NCBI GenBank assembly: GCA_003254905.1
Contig: QANU01020478.1
Location: 158,385 to 222,384, forward strand
DNA from: Nissolia schottii
Lineage: Eukaryota > Streptophyta > Magnoliopsida > Fabales > Fabaceae
Direction of reading: 5' to 3'
DNA: 64,000 nucleotides
Below are positions 1-13,320 of the stretch, one piece after another. A program made the translations under genes and the position numbers. Positions within the stretch are counted from its first letter, which is position 1, and each line of letters begins with the position of its first letter. The notes beneath the pieces are model-generated. The model was given only the letters and a program-made list of their open reading frames with translations, was not told where the DNA came from and ran no database searches.

Positions 1-3000
1 GGTAACAGCTGAATTCTGATTATGGCTGATTTCATTGCCTCAGATACATAAAATCTCAGTGACCTCATCTTTGACAGATACAAATTCAGTGGCTTCAAAA
101 AGCATTCATCTTTGGTCAGGATAGATATATGTAGCAAGTAGTAGCTAGCATCCCTTACTTTTGTAAAAGTAGTTTTTACTTTTTAATGGAAAAGTAGTTT
201 TTGAGCAGTAATAAAAAGCCTTTTTTTTTTTTTTTGCACTTTTAGTGGTAATAAAATGTGTTAAGATTTCACTGGAACGTTAAAATGTACTCTGGAGACT
301 GAAAGCAAGCTGGTGAAGTGACCACTTTATCTTCTCCCCGCCAACTGCTTTGGACTTAAATAGTGTTTGGGGGAGGGATTCAATGCTTCTACAGCTTCAG
401 GAAGAATAATAATATTTATGAATTCCTTTCAAAACAAAATTGAGTGAATGCCTTTTTGGCTCTTCACCATTTTAACAAAGAAATAAATAATTTCTCACAA
501 TTTAAAGGGGTTAAAGTAAATTATTATCGCCAACAAATAGTTGATTAAAGTTTAGATTTTTATCATGAAAAGATGGAAGTTTAAATCTCACTCATTAATG
601 TGAAAGTTTTGTTGATAGGTTATTTGTAATGAGTCATGTTACACGTATACAAAAAAATATACACCATACATATATTTTATGCTTATATGCATAAAGTTTG
701 TATTTTAATGTCTGTAATGTTTGTGCACTTAATTAAGTATAATTGAAAATAAAATTGGGTGTACATGTAGCATTTTTGATTTATAATTAATTGAGAGGAG
801 AAACTAATGTGCCTAATTTAAATAATAAAAAAACTATTTGAGTAAATAGATCATTTTGTAAACAAAATAATATTGTTGTGAATAAGGAATCTTAACGGAT
901 AAATATAATAATCTAGCTCCTACTTATGATTCTGTAATCTCATGCTGTAATAATTTTTTAAAAGATTCAAGAGACTCTAGCTATATTACACAAAAATTAG
1001 AAAAACACATAACACCAAAATAAGGTAAGATTTGAACTATTGAAAAGAACTCAACACCCAAAACTTTATTTTTAAGTGTAATAGAAAACACACATTAAAC
1101 ATGAGAAGCAATTCTATTTCATAGTCCAAAAGACTATGATTCTATGAATATGTTTTGTATCATTATACCCAAATTGAAGTGAGCACGATCAAATTGGGTA
1201 GGCTACTACAGACACAGTACACAGCTATGGCATGATTGGCTAGATTGCAAAATTCAAAAACAAAATTAATAATATCTTGAGACATAACGGAGGTTGGATG
1301 ATTTGAGATCTTTTGAAGTTTGAAAATTGTAATGTTGATGAGACAGAAGACTGTTTTGTAGTTGCATAGGGGTCAATGAATGAATTGAGGACTAGAGGCT
1401 TTTGCCGTGTATAAGCAATTCCAAAATTTTCTAAGGCATAATTATTAGGAGTAGAACAGTGCCAAAAATGACCAATGTGTGGGCCCCCTCTCATACCATG
1501 CCATGCCATTCCACACTTGAAGGTGCTCCACAATTGAATTGCAGGTTTGGCTAACACAAACCCCATTCTCCAGATTAGCAGAAGGCACCAAAGGCAGTGT
1601 GGTCCCTTGGATATGGGATGATATTTGTGATTTTATTTTCCATACACATAAGACACTTGCACCAATCTGCATTATTGGGGATATTTTCCTATTTACTTCT
1701 CTCTTTAATGATTTTACAATAATAAATGCATCCAATAATAGACTTGCAAAAAAAATATATGTAATTTATATTTTCTTAAAAATAACAAATGACATATAAT
1801 ATTGAACTTTTTTCTTTTTCACTAAATACACAAATGAAAATGGAGTATGGGAGTATATAGAGCATGCTGACTTAAAAAAATAAAATGCTCCAAAAGAAGA
1901 GGATGGTTAATCTAGTAGTCCACGCCCATGTTTAAACAAGAATGAAGACACCGGGCGTTATGTGAGGGGGGAATGTGGGGATCATGAGATGCTTCATTGT
2001 CTACTCTAATTAACTCATACACAATATGTGACAAATGCCAAAGCTAGGTTCTTTGCACCAATGCAAGAAATTACCTAATGTTTGTTATATAAGAAGCTAG
2101 GATGCAATACAAAGGTGTAGGTAAATTTGAGGAGAGAATGTGCAATGCATCCATGAACATTACATGAACATCGACCCAACAACGATTTTGTCTTCCAAGA
2201 ACGATAGATTTCCTCTGTTTCCTATGCGGATCTTTGTGTCACCCGGGGTGAAAATGGTTGGGATAAGACACCTAAAATAAAATAGTTTGAGATTTTTTTA
2301 ATACTTGTAATGCATTGAATTTTTTTCTGTTTGTTTTTTTAACTTATGTTTTTCTCTTTTATTGGTTCTTTAACCAGTGCTCAAAGATAAACTTTTTAAG
2401 GGTTTTGTTAACTAATATTCTTAGAGCATTAGTTGAAGAAGATAAAATAAGAAATTGTAAGTTGATTCAGCAATTAATGTCATTAAAATATACAGATTCC
2501 ACATTTTTTAATGCAAAATTATCTCTATACAAACAAATAAATGTTTATTTACAATATAATTACATTCTTTACAATGTACTAAAAAAATGTCCCACTACAA
2601 CTAAGAGTTTAAAAGAAAACAAAAAAAAGAGTAAGTATATTTAAATATTATAAATAGACAAATATTTTAAAACCTTAAAAAATAAAAATGAATAGTTATA
2701 ACAAAACGTCATGAGTAATTTGGTGTAAAACACTTTTTAACTCACATCTTATTTATTGAATAAAATTTCAATGAGCATTCACCAAATGAAATCTCATGAA
2801 ATGTGAGTTGATACAATATGTCTACTAACTAAGGAAGTAAAAAAACATTTTCGTTAAAATTGAAACAGTAGAATTATGCAGATACAAGAATATATTTATC
2901 TCTGGCTTCTTAGTTAAGGTGCTGCATAGTGCCATTTACATGAAGGCATTATGGATGGGGAGAAACATGTGAAACCGTTTTCCCGTATTTGCTTTCTTGT

Positions 3001-6000
3001 TTGGGATAATCACTTTCTTTAGGAGACATTATGATTGGGAATTGAATTCCATGCTTTTAGTAGTTCATTGCATCTTCATTGTTGTTGATCATTAGAGGAG
3101 TTTCCTCAAGCATTCCACATGTCACGTTTGCATGTGTCTCGCTAATTTCGAGACTAAGAACACAATTGTGGATTTAGTACATTGTCGTTCTTAATTAGTA
3201 CTTTCGTTAGGTGAGAAACTATCACTTTAATTAGGTTGTTAATCACTCTGTACATCTCGAGATAAATCAATCCAAGCGTAGATAAGGACTCAATTAAGAT
3301 TTAAGAGGAAATAAATAAATAAAATAAAATTCAAAGACTACATATTGACCGTGATTTTCTTAATTGAGTGAGGACTACGGATACCACTTTAACTAATAAT
3401 CGGATACATGTAAAATTTTAGTTTTTATTTTATCAATCTGAACTCAGTTAAAATTATTAGGAATAACTGAAAAGCTACAAGACATGAAATTTTTATTTTT
3501 AAAGACATATAAAATTACTCAATTACTTCTCTTCGTAGCTTAAACTTTTTAAACATATGGTTCTTGACAATTTATATAGACGATTGCCATGTTGTTTTTA
3601 ATATAAATGAATTAAGGATGTCTTAACTACTTAAAAGTATTAGTTAAGTAGCAACTCAAGTTGAGTCAAGCAAAGTTAGTTAAATTCCTTATAATAGGAT
3701 TTGAATACTCGGTAGTTCAATTAAAAACAAAAATATTATTTTAAAAGCAATAATCTAACAATTATTAAAATAGAGAAAACAAACATGACATAACAAATAA
3801 ATAAAAATTATAAAATAAATAAACAAATATTGCCAAATATAGAAAATAAGCAATATTAAACATACGTGCGTATGAACACCCATAAATATTTAATAATAAT
3901 GTTTGTTTCTCTATTTTGTAACAATATTAAACTCGGACACGCAAAAATATTTTGTGAAAATGTTTGTTTTACTGGTATATAATGATTATTTTTTTATTTT
4001 GTAATGCTTATTTTTTTGTAATTGTTAAGTGACTAATTTTGAGATATACAAATAACGAAAATTTAAAAAAAAAAAATTCGAGCCATAAGTACATGGCATC
4101 GAAAGTGTCTGTGGCACTTTTTTAATTTGGTCAATATATAGTTTGAGGACATGTGAGTTAGGTACTTGTTCACAATTTTTATTATGGGGCATGACTCATG
4201 ACATTTCTTTTGTTGGTCACGGTACTAATTCAGATTTGACATTAGTACAGATTTGGTGAGCGTAAAGTGAGGCCCAAACAAAACAACACATGGATCCAGT
4301 GGCTTTGGGCATAAGTGGTTTGTTTTTAATCATTCACATAAACCACAACAAGAGCACAAAAGAAGCAAAGTCAATATATACTTGTTTGAAAAAACCCTTA
4401 GCGAAAAAAGAAAAAAAGTTTATGGTCTCAAATATAATATAATCTTTGAATTTCTAGTAAACGGGAGAACACGAGTTGCAAAATAAATTTTAACGGGGAT
4501 ACAATAAAGAATCAATTATTTATAGCCAAGGTGTTTTGATAGAAATTATCATGGTGGTGATTGAACATGAAATATGGTGGTAGAATCATCTTTTTCATAT
4601 AAAATTATATACTACTCATATCACGTTAGAAATGATAAACATTGTAGTGTCTGGCAATTTTAAAGAAAATCTCGTCTTGGCCAACATAAAAAATCCAACT
4701 TTGTTTTTGTTCAACCATAAAAATCTCTCCTTTTGATCATGGTCATGAAAAGTACAAATCTCTCTTAAAGTTAGCATTGGTTAGTTTTGAAACTTAAGTT
4801 TTGCTAACAAGTATATAATAAATATTGACTGTGTTAAAGAAACTAAAAAAAGAAAAATTTTAATTAATTTTTTTTTAACATTTGAATGCCTAATTTAGGT
4901 TTTTTTAGAGGCTTTTAATGAACCTGGCCTATGTCTATTGTGCTTTGTTAGTGTTTTCTTATTTAGTGTCTGATATTAGAGCATCGTGACATTTTTCTGA
5001 TGTACTCAATGCTTTTTATTTTCTATTGGCTTTTTGTAAGTAATGAAAGTTAACCATAATATATTAATATATAAAAAAGACTAAGAGTATTTATTAACAA
5101 AATCCTTAAGTGGTTTGATCCCAAATATTTAGCTGTATTTAAAAAGCTCAAGATGATATGTTCTGATAAAAAAGCTCAAAATGATATAATAAAATCAAGG
5201 TCACAAATAATAATGGTATTTTTTTTTCTTTTGGTCTATTATTTATTGTTGAGATTATTTAATGTCATATTATTATGTTATGAAAATCTATATGATATGG
5301 TTTCTTTAAAATATATATCCATGTCCTTGGGTAGCTCTAGAGAGGCCTAAGGAAATTTTTGAAGTTTGACAATGGTGTTGGGTGGGATGTGGTTAGGTTG
5401 TTTTCTTTTTTGAGGTGTCTCTAATTTGTTTGTTGTTTGTGGAGTTCTTTTTGGTTCCTTTCTTGATTGTGTTGTAGAAGGGGTTGATTCCAAGTTGAGA
5501 AACAAATAGTGGTGGTTGGCAAGTTGATGTTAAAAAGTAAAATTCAAATTTTATACTTTGTCTGTCAAAATTTTTCAATGTGGTGCAGGGTCTTGGAATA
5601 GCCTTACGTGCTATTCCAAGTTGATACATCTTCCGACATTGTTTGATGTTGTTTTTCTCGATTTGATATTGTTGCTGTATGATGCTTTACTTCAAAGCAT
5701 TATTGATATAGAATGAGGTTGTGTTTTGCTTTGTGTTAGGCTTTGTGCTAGTTGTAATGTTTGCCTGTGGTAGTATAGTTCTATTTATATTTGGTGTTTA
5801 GTGCAAGCTTGCAGTTGTTACTTGTTTCTTTTATTTTTCTCAATGGTTGTATTTGTATTAGTTTGACCTTTGCTCTCCATTTATGAGTTATTGGTGAGTA
5901 TTAAATATTAAAGAAAATATATCCATATTCTTTTAGCGCTATCCAATTCCAAATCATCATATTGACCACTCTGTCCTATTCACAAGAAAGAGGTGTTGCC

Positions 6001-7275
6001 CACTTTTTTAACCTGCATTTCGTTGCATTGTCACGGACGAGGTTGCTGATCTGATCCTCCTCCTCAAGTGCCACAACAAATATTTTTTTTCTTTCCTTAT
6101 TCACCAAATTAACTAATAAGGATGACAGAAAACAGACAAAGAAATAGAGAAGATACATGTATATAAGTATATAATATGTCATGGTTTTGTGACTGAGAAA
6201 ACACTGTGCTCGTGAGTAAGTTGATCAACTTTCAATCTCCTCACAATTCTTTTAAGAGTCCTCTTTTTATATGACATCAAGATTTTCAAATATTAATGTT
6301 TGATATATGTAAATGGTTATGATTGAAACTATATATAATATATGATTGGATATTTCTGTGGCCTTAAGACTCCTTCTTATCTAGTTAGATTCTCCTTTTA
6401 CCACATGGTTTTTTCCAGGCCACATATATATATGGCTCAGCATAAGTAGTAATTTCTGAGTACTAGAATGGAAACTCGGTAAAAGTGAAATACAGCAAGA
6501 AAAGGCTGCGTTTTCCATGTTTCCTTAATTGGCCTGTATGCTTGATTGTTGAAATAACAAAATAATAATGCGGGCTAATTGCAAAACATAAAACAGGTTG
6601 ACACCAGAGTCTTAACCCAAAATTTTAAAGAAAAACTCAAAATGGGCTAACCGAAGTCTTAAGTTAGTGAAGTTTTACGAATGTATATTTTTTACTTCGT
6701 CTAAATTTCATCAATTTAAACACTATTCTATGTTGATACTGGAAACACGACAATATGTGTGGTTATAGTGCATTGTACCTCTTGTAGTTGTAACAACCTT
6801 GGATACAATGATAATTGAAAGTAGTTATGCTTAATTTATGCTGAATTATCCACACTTCATTCATACCATTTATAATTCACAAGACATATGTTTAACTTTT
6901 ACTGTTATAATAAGATTTGATTAAATGTTAAAAGAAAAAATAAAAAAGACAAACGTCAAAACTAATCTTAGTGTACTTTTGTACCATTAATTATTATAAT
7001 TTCCACCTTAGTCTCTTCAGCCATGCAAAATAATACAACCATATGGTTCACGGATATGCAAGAGGTCCACTTGTTAAATAATGTTATTTCCATGAAGAAT
7101 AAGTTAAAATTTAATTCATTTTTCTGTCTCTATCTATCTGTAATTATAATCATTCACCAACATTATACTCCAATAACACATATGGAACCGAAACTGATCA
7201 TTGTTGTTATAGCATCAACCCGCACGCAATTCTCAGTCCAAATTGGCAAATTCTTCTCCACCCTCCTCCTCCTCC
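1..7275. other. Intergenic region, AT-rich
   Basis: No exon-like open frame or recognisable protein is seen. The open frames present are short, AT-driven and low complexity. A small MITE lies at 637-772. A stretch from about 2400 (GGGTTTTGTTAACTAA followed by TTAGAGCATTAGTTGAAGAAG) resembles the left end of the Mutator-like MITE found intact at 27306, but I could not find a matching right end. About 3770-4020 is an AT-rich stretch with repeated 'ATGTTTGTTT' and 'ATTTTGTAAC' words that recur near 25.4 kb and 30.6 kb. The last 250 bases should contain the promoter and leader of the ABCG gene; no convincing TATA box was found. Confidence 0.6.
637..772. mobile_element. Short MITE, copy 1 (TGYTACAYGTACACC family)
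   Basis: The left end reads TGTTACACGTATAC and the right end, read on the other strand, begins TGCTACATGTACACCC, giving imperfect terminal inverted repeats of about 15 bp around a 136-bp AT-rich body. The interior (ATACACCATACATA, ATAAAGTTTGTATTTTA, GTAATGTTTGTGCAC) is shared with copies at 9721 and 63611. No target duplication could be assigned. Confidence 0.6.
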
Positions 7276-9105
7276 ATGGCAGAAGAAGACCAGCCACAGC
7301 CACCAACAAAGCCACCAAGTAGAACATACAAACTCACAGCCACATCAATCTCCTACACAAGATCAACCACCACAAAAAGCAGCACCATTACTGCACCATT
7401 CTTCCTCTTCAAGCACTGCACAACGGCACCACCAACCTACATCCTCAAAGATGTTTCCCTAACAGCTTACCCTTCTGAGATCCTAGCAATTGTAGGTCCA
7501 AGTGGTGCAGGAAAATCCACCCTCCTAGACATCCTCTCTGCAAGAACACTGCCATCAAGTGGCACACTTGAACTCAACTCTTCCCCTCTGAACCCTTCCA
7601 CATTCAGGAAGCTCTCTTCATATGTCCCTCAGCATGATGCGTGCCTCCCTCTGCTCACCGTCGCCGAGACGTTCGCCTTCTCGGCCCGCCTCCTCAAGCC
7701 TTACCAGAAGCCCGACACCACTGCCATAGTTTCCTCTCTTCTCAATGAGCTGAGGCTGACACACTTGGCCAACACAAGGCTCTCTCATGGCTTATCTGGT
7801 GGAGAACACAGGAGGGTCTCCATAGGACTCAGCCTCCTCCATGACCCTGCCGTGTTGCTCCTTGATGAACCAACCTCTGGCCTTGACAGCACCTCTGCCT
7901 TCAAGATCATGCAGATCCTGAAAACAATCTGCGTGTCTCGCAGCAGGACGGTTGTGCTCTCAATTCACCAGCCAAGCTTCAAGATCCTCTCTTGCATTGA
8001 CAGGATTCTGTTGCTGTCAAAGGGTGCTGTGGTCCACCATGGAAGCCTTGCATCACTCCAAGCATTCCTCCACTCAAGTGGCTTCACAGTGCCCCATCAG
8101 CTCAATGCATTGGAGTATGCTATGGAGATACTAAGCCAATTGAATGAGGTCAAGCCCATTACTCCACCAAGCATCCCTGGATCACCAGAGAGCCCAGCAA
8201 GTCCTGTATCTGAAAATGGAGCCAGAAACAGAGCAGCAGAAATCAGGTACAGGAGCTCAAGGGTGCATGAAATCTGCACGCTCTATTGCAGGTTCTGGAA
8301 GATCATACACAGAACAAGGCAGTTACTTTTGACAAACACCTTGGAGGCACTCGTAGTGGGGCTTGTTTTGGGAACCATATACATCAACATTGGGTTCGAC
8401 AAAGAAGGAATTGAGAAGAGGTTTGGCCTTTTTGCATTCACACTGACATTCCTGCTATCATCAACAACAGAGACCCTCCCAATCTTCATCAATGAGAGGC
8501 CAATCCTCTTGAGGGAAGCCTCGAGTGGGGTTTACAGGCTCTCATCCTACATCATTGCGAACACACTTGTTTTCATGCCATACCTGCTTGTCATTGCCGT
8601 CATATACTCCATCCCAGTCTACTTCTTGGTGGGGTTATGCACCTCTTGGATCTCCTTTGCGTACTTTGTTTTGGTGATATGGGTCATTGTTCTCATGGCA
8701 AACTCATTTGTCCTGTTCTTGAGTTCCATTGCACCTAACTACATTGCTGGCACGTCACTCCTCACAGTGCTTCTGGCAGCGTTTTTCTTGTTCTCTGGCT
8801 ACTTCATATCCAAAGATAGCTTGCCAAAGTACTGGCTGTTCATGCACCTGATGTCAATGTACAAGTATGCACTCGATGCTCTCTTGATCAACGAGTACTC
8901 TTGTTTGGCCACAAGGTGTTTGATGTGGTACCAAGATCAGAAGGAGCAGGTGTGCATGTTAACCGGAGGGGATGTGCTGCAGCAGAGGGGCTTGAACGAG
9001 AGTGAGAGGTGGACCAATGTTTACTTCTTGCTTGGCTTCTTCGTCTTCTACCGTCTGCTTTGCTTCTTCGTTTTGATTAGGAGGGTTTCCACCTCCAAAA
9101 CTTGA
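7276..9105 (+). CDS. ABCG8: ABC transporter G family half-transporter, ABCG4/ABCG8 type
   Basis: A complete 609-aa intronless gene. The first ATG (7276) begins MAEEDQ; the frame is open further upstream but only from a TTG. Domains follow the WBC order: an N-terminal nucleotide-binding domain, then six membrane spans. Walker A GPSGAGKST is at residues 74-82, the signature LSGGEHRR at 173-180, Walker B LLLDEP with catalytic D197/E198, and the switch histidine in SIHQPS at about 231. The membrane half starts near residue 350 and carries the conserved stretches FAFTLTFLLSSTTETLP and NYIAGTS. The product should dimerise in a membrane, probably the plasma membrane; the substrate of this clade is not established. 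The whole-length match to the ABCG4/ABCG8 clade, intronless in Arabidopsis, is strong. The signature has E-H-R-R where relatives usually have E-R-R-R. The C-terminus RVSTSKT matches the clade, so the gene is intact. Confidence 0.93.
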   Translation: MAEEDQPQPPTKPPSRTYKLTATSISYTRSTTTKSSTITAPFFLFKHCTTAPPTYILKDVSLTAYPSEILAIVGPSGAGKSTLLDILSARTLPSSGTLELNSSPLNPSTFRKLSSYVPQHDACLPLLTVAETFAFSARLLKPYQKPDTTAIVSSLLNELRLTHLANTRLSHGLSGGEHRRVSIGLSLLHDPAVLLLDEPTSGLDSTSAFKIMQILKTICVSRSRTVVLSIHQPSFKILSCIDRILLLSKGAVVHHGSLASLQAFLHSSGFTVPHQLNALEYAMEILSQLNEVKPITPPSIPGSPESPASPVSENGARNRAAEIRYRSSRVHEICTLYCRFWKIIHRTRQLLLTNTLEALVVGLVLGTIYINIGFDKEGIEKRFGLFAFTLTFLLSSTTETLPIFINERPILLREASSGVYRLSSYIIANTLVFMPYLLVIAVIYSIPVYFLVGLCTSWISFAYFVLVIWVIVLMANSFVLFLSSIAPNYIAGTSLLTVLLAAFFLFSGYFISKDSLPKYWLFMHLMSMYKYALDALLINEYSCLATRCLMWYQDQKEQVCMLTGGDVLQQRGLNESERWTNVYFLLGFFVFYRLLCFFVLIRRVSTSKT

Positions 9106-9675
9106 AACTTCTACTAAGGAGATTATCATCAATGGATCACAAAATGTTAACCATTTTTCTTTTTGTCTCTGCTGTTTTCTTCATTTCTCATCCTATTCTA
9201 TGAAATGGTCACCACGTCTCTTACACCAACGATCTCATAACTTATACAATAGAAATTTAGTGCCTACATCATGCTTAAACGTAACTTGTTCAGTATTCAG
9301 GGACATGATTAAAAGCTTTTAAACTTAGGACTTGATTGAAAATTGGGTCAAACTATAGGATTTTGTTTTGCAGATTGATTAAACCGTTTTTTTCCCTTCC
9401 CTTTTTCTGAAGTGTATAATCTCTGAAATACAGACACAGAAATTTTGTAGACGTGAAGCTGACTCTTCATTACACTCTTTGCTACTTCTGCATGGATGTT
9501 GTTTTCCTACCCTTGGAAACTGATAATTTGAATGATTTTTGTATCCGTAGTTGTATGTGATATTTCATTTTCTTGAGATACAATACACAAGTGGACAACA
9601 AGATGTACTTAGAACGTGACTTTTCAAAGGCACCATGATAGACATGTATTTCCGTAATTCTATGTAAATATATAA

Positions 9676-9680
<5 letters not shown>

Positions 9681-9714
<34 letters not shown>
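9681..9714. repeat. (TA)17 microsatellite
   Basis: An uninterrupted run of TA dinucleotides immediately before the MITE at 9721. It is likely length-variable. Confidence 0.95.
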
Positions 9715-9717
<3 letters not shown>

Positions 9718-9720
9718 TTC

Positions 9721-9884
9721 TGTTACACGTACACAAAAAAAACATACACCATACATACACCTCGTACTTATATACATAAAGTTTGTGTTTTAACTCATGT
9801 AATGTTTGTGCACTTGTGAGAATAAAGTTTGTGCATTATACATAGTGTATGTATGAGTGTGTGAAATTGGGTGTACATGTAGCA
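9721..9884. mobile_element. Short MITE, copy 2 (TGYTACAYGTACACC family)
   Basis: Left end TGTTACACGTACAC; right end GTGTACATGTAGCA, its imperfect inverse. The body includes CATACACCATACATACACC, ATAAAGTTTGTGTTTTAA and GAATAAAGTTTGTGCAT, shared with copies 1 and 3. It directly abuts the TA microsatellite. Confidence 0.6.
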
Positions 9885-10566
9885 TTTTTGATGCGCGCGC
9901 AGCATAAATTTTTTTTTTCCGAACTACCTGCGGACAAATTAAAGAAAAAAAAAAGATAGAAGACATATGAAATTATTAGACGGGATCTAATTATGCAAAC
10001 AAAATCATACAAAACTCTTGTTTTCCTTTTGATCTTCTCACATGCAAAAGAATTTGATTGGCAAAATGATCAGAGGCATTGAAGGATCAATAATTCTGAA
10101 TTTAATGTGTCTGAATTATAAGGTGGGGACTATTTTCTTGTGGTAGGTGACTTGGAGGCTTTGATGGTGCGGATGAAAGCATGTAAACGCCGAAGCCACG
10201 TAGATCTCTCTTTCTTTGGCTGATTTCAATTGTTCGATTTGTTTAACTTTTGTATGGTGTCACGGGTCTCTCTACCTTTTGGGTTGCAAAGAGGAGGAAG
10301 AATCCAAAAGATGTCATCCTTTCATCATGAAGATTTTGTCGCTTTGGATAATTAAGTTGATCGACGCCATGNAGAAAGGATAATAAATTTTTGCTTGAAG
10401 ACATAAAATTAGGGTCTAGAACGATAATAATTTTCTCTATCCCATATCTTGTCTCTAATACCAAATGTGTTACGTCACATAATGCAAGAGACGGCTGACG
10501 GAAGGCCTTGACTTTCTCACGCACTACAACAAACCTCGACACTGAATGCATCAAGAGAAAAAAAAG

Positions 10567-10660
10567 ATTAAGCCACTAGGATTTGAGTGATGAGGGGTTT
10601 GAGTATTATATATAAGGTCCTAAGTTTAAATTTTATTAAATGTAATTTTTGAAATAAAAA
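10567..10660 (+). mobile_element. SINE-like fragment, copy a
   Basis: It contains GAGTGATGAGGGGTTTGAGT and AGGTCCTAAGTTTAAATTTT, arranged like degenerate tRNA-type A and B boxes, followed by the tail AATGTAATTTTTGAAATAAA. The same order is found inverted at 11882-11970 and partly at 22005-22078. It resembles tRNA-derived SINEs of plants; assignment to a named family was not possible. Confidence 0.45.
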
Positions 10661-11881
10661 AAAGGCTTACTCTAACACCCCATAAATTTTAAGGATGTTA
10701 ATATCATAACATCTAAGATTTTACCTTTATAAAAGTTTGGATACCGAAAAAAGAAAAAAGAAACAATGCGTGAGAAAATTATAGATCCGCTACCATTCCA
10801 AAAATTAAAATAAAATTTAATGCATTATTTTTCATAGTTTCTCTAATCATTTTGAATAATAATAATAAATCAAGTTTACGGTTAATAGATTAATTTCAAT
10901 TGCAGCAGCTACAATAATAATACGAATCATAATAAGTAAATTTTCTGCTACATTTACAAATGATTTTCAGCCTATCTTCTACCGCAATGTCTTTCACAAA
11001 TGCAATAATAAAAGAGCTATGTTATTAGTATATCTAAATTCTAAAGTGGTGGATACTCAACGCCCATAAAGAGCGAAGAGTGATTTTTTTTTTATAAAAA
11101 GAATGTAACACAAATTAAATGATTGACGAAAAGGGAAAAAAACTGAGAGAGTGTTGGGTCTTCTCTTACCTTAGACTTACCAATAACATTTCACATGATG
11201 AAAAAAGTTCAGCTTGCTGCCATTCATAATTGGGGCCCAACAACTAATTTTCAGTAATAAAATCTGTTAAAGGTCCCTTCGCTTTAACTTTTAAGATACT
11301 TACTTTTAAATTAATTATTTTTAGACAAATTAAGGTTAATAGAATTAATTTATGTTTGGTTTGAATATTTTAAAAATAAATTTAAGATTAGATAAAATAT
11401 AATTACTATAATTACTAAAATTATATGATATAATTTAAGGTCGAGTATATTAGTGGTTGTTAATGAGTGAGTAATAGATTAATAGTAAATTGTCATCTCA
11501 AAAAACTTATTCTAAAATGAAAAGCAACATCTCATTTACTTTCAACAAAATTAATTTTCTCACCTAAAATGAAGTTTGACTGTCCAAAAGTTAACCAAGC
11601 ACACTTGCTCTGCATTTTCATTCTCATGCCAATGGGATTACCTTTAGTTCGTCCAAACGTAAACCAAATTGGCATTAGATTAATGTATCAACCGTAAATT
11701 GTTGGAGCTAGGCCCATGAAGAAAATTGGCATTGAGCTCGTAGACACTAATCTTACTACTACTACAAAAGGAGCATTTCTGATTACATATTGCATTCAGG
11801 TGACTTCAGGAAAGATAGGACATCAGTACTTGATCTATGACATTAAACCCATTCTTCTCTGTTTTTTTATATTTTTATTTA

Positions 11882-11970
11882 TTTTAAAATTACATTAAAT
11901 TAAATTTAAACTTAAAACTTCATGCATACAATTCAAACCCCTTATCACTAGACTAATCTTACGGCCTAAA
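11882..11970 (-). mobile_element. SINE-like fragment, copy b
   Basis: On the minus strand it reads TCTAGTGATAAGGGGTTTGA, then AAGTTTTAAGTTTAAATTT, then AATGTAATTTTAAAAT, the same order as copy a at 10567. The ends are unclear and no target duplication was found. Confidence 0.45.
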
Positions 11971-13320
11971 CCCATTCTTCTCTGTACTATATGCATATGC
12001 GCCAACTTAAAAAAACTTAACTATGTATTAATATATTATATTATTCACTTAACTTATTTTAACTATTAGATTTTTAGGATTTGATTTTATGTCATTTTTC
12101 AGGACATGAATGGTGAAAGACTTGGAGTTTTATCAAAGCAAGAACTTGCTCCAAGATACTACTACTATCAGTAGCATATAGAGCAAATTAAAATAGAGCT
12201 AGCTTAGATAATTTTTTGTTTTTGTAGTGGTATTGGCTAATGCGGATTCAGGATACCACCAGTTGGTCCATGACATTGAATATACCAATATAGCCTACTT
12301 TGTACAACTGCTGCTTCCCGTAGTTTTCAAATGGTTCCTTACTGGATTAAATAATTTTCAACTGACATTTCTTGTCATTTGATATATTTCTTTGTAGAGT
12401 AGCATTATATAATACACTATAAAACTAAGTCTCTTGGCCATTAAGAGAATCTTATAATGATCTTAATTTAATTTTGATGTTGATGAAAAGGAGATGACTG
12501 CCTCTTCGGCACTTGTAACACCATCTCGCTTGATTCAGTAGAGGCTCAAAGGTTACGACTTCTCTAATAGATTTCTTAGAATATAGATAAACAATGAAAA
12601 ACAGCAACTAAAAAAAGATTTCTATTTGCATAAAATAAGTGTTCCCCCCTATACCACCAATATTCGTCTAATTAACACACTATGAGAGTAAAACTCTCCG
12701 ACCCTCAATTTTGTTTTTTTTTTTTTTGTTTTTTTTCCATAATAATGAGAATAGGTACCAATAAATGTCTCACTTACAGAGCACACAAGAATTTCTCGTT
12801 CCTCGTTCACAAGTATGTAGCAGCAACACCAGAAATTTTAGTCGAATTAGAATTTCTTGCTATTGGCTATAAGCTAGGTGATGTAGATGAAGCCATGAAA
12901 CTATTTGGTAGTCCATGCCAACAAGGTTTATTCCATTGGATAAATAAAATATAAGTTAGTACAACCTAAACTTAAAAAAAAGGTAAGATTGACTGAAAAT
13001 GAAAATCAGTTTGCGTTAGTTTAGGGACCTAACATTAAACAACAAAGTTGATGACAATGCTTGAGGAACCAATTCAGCAAAGAATTTACAATTTGGGCAA
13101 CCTACATGAATAAAATGAGCTAGAGAGTAGATAGCCCAATTTTTGGCTAAATTTATGGAGCTTACTAGCTTAGAGAACTTGATAGATTAAAAAAAATATA
13201 TTAGAATGAAAGAATCAATGAGCCAGTTTTTCATGGAACATTCATGCAATGCAATGTTTTAAGGCCCTAGTGATGATAAGGAGCTGAGGTTGTCTTAAAC
13301 AGCACAGCTAGCCACAGAAA

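Larger units (their letters stand above)
9106..13320. other. Intergenic region with small repeats
   Basis: Lies between the 3' ends of the ABCG gene (+) and the PHT5 gene (-), which converge. It holds a TA microsatellite, one MITE copy and two SINE-like fragments, listed separately. Short open frames at about 10.2-10.5 kb and 12.7-12.95 kb were examined and are not recognisable. One ambiguous base is at 10372. No gene is seen. Confidence 0.6.

Noticed and set aside
2315..2644. 109-codon open frame rich in F, L, K and N
   Set aside because: Composition follows AT-rich DNA and part of it looks like a MITE end; no protein similarity recognised.
7023..7322. 99-codon open frame overlapping the start of the ABCG gene in another frame
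   Set aside because: No resemblance to a known protein, AT-rich composition and overlap with a well-supported gene; at most an upstream reading frame in the leader.
10243..10554. 103-codon minus-strand frame with some protein-like texture
   Set aside because: Starts and ends do not match any family, it includes an ambiguous base and there are no flanking exons; not enough to call a gene.
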